DNA of 7,046 nucleotides from Spirochaetaceae bacterium (GTDB taxonomy: Bacteria > Spirochaetota > Spirochaetia > Treponematales > Breznakiellaceae). Positions 4,855-7,046 of the stretch are shown here, piece after piece (within the stretch, counting starts at the first letter, position 1; each line of letters starts with the position of its first letter). Position numbers and translations under genes: made by a program. The stretch is taken from the NCBI GenBank assembly GCA_031265535.1, contig JAISCO010000165.1, positions 1 through 7,046 of the forward strand. The letters are read 5' to 3'. Below the pieces are notes generated by a model. The model made no database searches. It had not been told where the DNA came from and worked only from the letters and a program-made list of their open reading frames with translations.

Positions 4855-5935
4855 TTTTGTCCTCTTTGCCTTCTACCGCTCCTCGTCTTTTTACCGGATT
4901 ATAAATATACCGGCTTTCTATATCGCGTATCAAAGGCGTAAATGTGTTCAGCAGCGCGACGGCAAAGAAAGCGCCGTAGGGTTCGCTTTTCATGTAACGG
5001 AAGAAGAAGGTGAGCGCCGCCGCCAATAACGCGAAAATCGTCTTGCCGTAAACTGATTTTGGGCTTGTGGCGGGGTCTGTTAAAAGAATGAACGCCGTTA
5101 TCAATGTGCCGCCCGTCAGGATGCCGAAAAGCACCTCTCCTTCCCACAGTTCGCCGCCTGTAGGAAGCACTCCCGCGATTTTTATCAACAGCATATAAAA
5201 TAAAAGATATACCGCGGACACATAAAACCGGCTTACCCCTAAAGCGGCTATAACAACACTGCCGAGCAGCAGGGCGTACACCCCCCTGTCGCCTATTATG
5301 CCGATGCCCGGCGCGGAAAAAAAATCCAGATAAGATGCCGGCAGCTCCGTGCCAAATAAAGAAAATACCGTTTTGTTAAAAGCCCGCGTTACCGCGCCGG
5401 TATTCTGGATAAAACCGTTTTGACTCAGGATGTCCCAAAATGAGCTTATCTTGTATCCGCCGCCGTTTACGACTTTATTTACCAGAAACGAGAGCGGCGA
5501 GCCGGCGATTGCCCCGTCAAAAGCGCCCGGCCATGAAAAACGTATAAAAAGCCAGCCAGAAACGGCGGGATTCAGCCAGTTGGCGCCCAATCCGCCAAAA
5601 GTAATTTTTACAACGGCAATGGCAAAAACCGCGCCCAGCGCCGCAAATACAGGCGGTATTTGATTAGGCAGCAGCAATGTCAGAACAAGCGCAGAAGCCG
5701 CCGCGCTGCCGTCAAGCACAGTATGCCGTCCGGTTTTTGAGCCGGCAATAAATTCGGTAAGCAGCGCCGCGCCGAGCGCGGCGAACATGACATATATTGA
5801 CGCGCCGCCGTCTCCAAGCGCCGATTCTATAACGGCTATGGCGGCGTAAAGGCTTATCAGCCACATTCTTATCTTGTACGGACATTCAATGTTTATCTGG
5901 GACCGTTCAAAAAGGGCTGTTGTTTTATCCGGCAC
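4844..5935 (-). CDS. rnfD: RnfD-like integral membrane subunit with altered flavinylation motif
   Basis: The 363-residue protein belongs to the RnfD/NqrB family of multi-helix ion-pump subunits (family about 310-400). Conserved blocks are HTVLDGSAAASALVLTLLLP (71-90), FGGLGANWLNPAVSGWLF (113-130) and LLTDPATSPKSVYGKTIF (284-301), with around nine hydrophobic helices. In the family FMN is attached by ApbE to Thr of D..SGATPL; the aligned segment here is FDGAIAGSPLSFL (139-151), which keeps Asp140 and Pro-Leu but has IAGS for SGAT, leaving Ser146 as the only possible acceptor. I choose GTG at 5935 as start, not the ATG at 6034, because AGAGGAG stands six bases before it, the overlap with rnfC falls from 110 to 11 bases, and homology begins there. 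The C-terminus is a charged tail (about 348-363). Confidence 0.9.
   Translation of the reverse strand: MPDKTTALFERSQINIECPYKIRMWLISLYAAIAVIESALGDGGASIYVMFAALGAALLTEFIAGSKTGRHTVLDGSAAASALVLTLLLPNQIPPVFAALGAVFAIAVVKITFGGLGANWLNPAVSGWLFIRFSWPGAFDGAIAGSPLSFLVNKVVNGGGYKISSFWDILSQNGFIQNTGAVTRAFNKTVFSLFGTELPASYLDFFSAPGIGIIGDRGVYALLLGSVVIAALGVSRFYVSAVYLLFYMLLIKIAGVLPTGGELWEGEVLFGILTGGTLITAFILLTDPATSPKSVYGKTIFALLAAALTFFFRYMKSEPYGAFFAVALLNTFTPLIRDIESRYIYNPVKRRGAVEGKEDKNEY
4860..4865 (-). promoter_or_regulatory. Ribosome binding site of the rnfG-position gene
   Basis: AGAGGA on the minus strand, five bases before the ATG at 4854, inside the end of rnfD. Confidence 0.75.
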
Positions 5936-7046
5936 AATCGGCTCCTCTGAAACTTGAGCGCGTGATTGCCGTACATATCGGAAGTTTTGACGGGCAAACC
6001 GTCTCGCAGCAGCCGCAGCCGATACAGCACGCAACCAATGAAATCATCGTTTCATCATGTTTTCCGTCTTTTATCCGTTTGTATATATCTTCCGGATCAA
6101 GCTTGGCAGGGCAAACATTCCTGCACTCACCGCAGCCTATACAAACCGCCGCGGACAGAAATTTAGAAATTTTTTCTAACATAGGAAAAAATTTCCCCGC
6201 CGCTCCGCGCGCTTCGCCCCCTTTCTGCGCATACGCAAACACACTGCGGCTTGTTTTTAGTATGGGTTCGTCCAAACTCGCGGCGCGTCCCAGCAGCGGC
6301 GAACCGGTTGCCGCGAAAACAGGCTCCGCGGAGCTGTCTGCTCTGCCGCGGAACCCTCCACATTCAGCGAAAATATCGCGTAAGCGGCTCCCTATGCGCG
6401 CTTTGACCACCGCCGGATACATTACCGCCGGACCGCCTACGGCAACATAGCGTTCCAGCGGCGGCGTACGCAGAACAACCGCGTCATACACCGCCGCTAT
6501 CGTAGCGGGACCCAAAATAAGCGTCTGTCCGCCGGCAGGCGCGCCTGTTAGTACGCCTGTCGGCGCGTTTTCAGCTTTTTTGTACCTGCGAAACACGCTA
6601 AGCAATTCAAAATCACTCTGTTGAGGGTAACGCGAACCGGTAAGAAAAGCGGAAATGTTGAATTGCGCCCCGGCACAAGCCGCGGCTTGTGCCGCAGCCG
6701 CGCTGCTATTTGCCGCGTCAAGCAAAACATCAACCAAATCTTTCGCGGAGGATGATACCGCGAATACAATTCTGGACGCGCCCGCCGCTTTAGCCGCTAT
6801 CAAGCTGCCTTCTCCAATCACGCCGGCTCTCTCTTTGCATAAACAGTAGTCCGCAGCAAGCCACGGGTCATCAAAAACACAGCGTACCAGCAATGTAACT
6901 TCATCTTTAACCGTATCATACTTGGAAAAAACATCAGACAGCGGATATCCAAGCCCGTCCATCTCGGTTACGCCGTTCTCGGTTATCAATGTTTCTATTT
7001 CAAAGCGGCTTAATTCTGTCCATGGGTACACGGTTTCCGGCTTTCC
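5925..7046 (-). CDS. rnfC: RnfC-like iron-sulfur subunit, 5' end beyond the window
   Basis: The frame is open to the window edge (first visible residues GKPETVYPW), so the N-terminal biotinyl-lipoyl-like part is missing and the GTG at 7031 is an internal Val. Numbering the 373 visible residues, there is a Rossmann-like NuoF/RnfC region (about 10-130), an SLBB-like region (about 195-260) and two ferredoxin motifs: CIGCGECRNVCP (Cys 302, 305, 308, 312) and CIGCGCCETVCP (Cys 341, 344, 347, 351). RnfC is the peripheral cytoplasmic subunit that takes electrons from or gives them to NAD. Its usual glycine-rich GLGGAGFPT loop here reads EMDGLGYPL (28-36), and the ECEP segment reads VFDDPW (57-62), so NADH/FMN binding is doubtful although the clusters are intact. 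An Ala-rich stretch at about 110-128 is partly encoded by a 24-base palindrome. The stop overlaps rnfD by 11 bases. Confidence 0.9.
   Translation of the reverse strand, partial: GKPETVYPWTELSRFEIETLITENGVTEMDGLGYPLSDVFSKYDTVKDEVTLLVRCVFDDPWLAADYCLCKERAGVIGEGSLIAAKAAGASRIVFAVSSSAKDLVDVLLDAANSSAAAAQAAACAGAQFNISAFLTGSRYPQQSDFELLSVFRRYKKAENAPTGVLTGAPAGGQTLILGPATIAAVYDAVVLRTPPLERYVAVGGPAVMYPAVVKARIGSRLRDIFAECGGFRGRADSSAEPVFAATGSPLLGRAASLDEPILKTSRSVFAYAQKGGEARGAAGKFFPMLEKISKFLSAAVCIGCGECRNVCPAKLDPEDIYKRIKDGKHDETMISLVACCIGCGCCETVCPSKLPICTAITRSSFRGADCAG
5942..5948 (-). promoter_or_regulatory. Ribosome binding site that sets the rnfD start
   Basis: AGAGGAG on the minus strand, six bases before GTG at 5935, inside the end of rnfC. 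It decides the GTG start; the longer frame from 6034 has no comparable site and would run deep into rnfC. Confidence 0.8.
6166..6195. repeat. Inverted repeat within rnfC
   Basis: GAAATTTTTTC (6166-6176) and GAAAAAATTTC (6185-6195) are perfect 11-base arms around an 8-base loop. They encode the GKFFPMLEKISKF linker just before the first ferredoxin motif, so Lys/Phe codon content may explain part of it. Confidence 0.6.
6671..6694. repeat. Perfect 24-base palindrome within rnfC
   Basis: The arms begin CGGCACAAGC and meet at the central CCGCGG, with no mismatch over 24 bases. It encodes the AAQAAACAG part of an Ala-rich stretch between the nucleotide-binding-like domain and the next block, a place where insertion would be tolerated. 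Confidence 0.85.

Noticed and set aside
4475..5029. 184-codon plus-strand frame opposite rnfG and rnfD
   Set aside because: Antisense to two genes with family support and good ribosome binding sites; its product shows no recognisable domain.
5765..5783. GC-rich hairpin CGCCGCGC/GCGCGGCG in rnfD
   Set aside because: Eight pairs in Ala-rich, GC-rich coding sequence are expected often enough by chance.
4844..6034. Longer RnfD form starting at ATG 6034
   Set aside because: It would overlap rnfC through the ferredoxin region by 110 bases; the extra 33 residues are Arg/Ala-rich shadow sequence and GTG 5935 has an excellent ribosome binding site.

Overview
The window most likely comes from a spirochaete of the Treponema type, perhaps a host-gut species. 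This is an inference from divergent Rnf-like subunits, mixed base composition and an intergenic region full of short repeats; no marker gene settles it. All six genes recognised in full or nearly so, and the partial gene at the left edge, lie on the minus strand, so the story reads from right to left.

Positions 7046 to 3090 hold five tightly packed genes in the order rnfC (5' end beyond the window), rnfD, rnfG position, rnfE, rnfA. Spacings are 11-base overlap, 11-base overlap, 11-base gap, and an ATGA overlap, which indicates one operon with coupled translation. This is the usual rnfCDGEA order. A further 43 bases downstream, where rnfB often sits, there is instead a 641-residue GH57 family protein (1121-3046) related to 4-alpha-glucanotransferases and amylases.

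The main observation is that nearly every cofactor or catalytic site expected in these membrane proteins and in the GH57 protein is missing or altered. RnfA and RnfE lack the cysteines that bind the intramembrane [2Fe-2S] cluster; the RnfG-position protein has no SGAT-type flavinylation motif; RnfD has IAGS where SGAT is expected; RnfC has a changed glycine-rich loop and a changed ECEP segment but keeps both [4Fe-4S] motifs; and GH57 has Lys at the nucleophile position and no Asp at the acid/base position. The open frames, good ribosome binding sites and conserved folds argue against simple decay. I read this as a possible Rnf-derived complex with a new job, coupled to a pseudo-glycosidase. 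The comparisons use remembered family sequences, not a computed alignment.

Positions 228 to 1120 are non-coding: two arrays of 7-base repeats (about 267-456 and 890-981), a roughly 58-base dispersed element present three times, two of them as a 65-base tandem, a four-tract G-quadruplex motif, and a central 300-base island with several inverted repeats. At the left edge (1-227) the first 75 codons of a DegT/DnrJ/EryC1/StrS-type PLP aminotransferase run out of the window.
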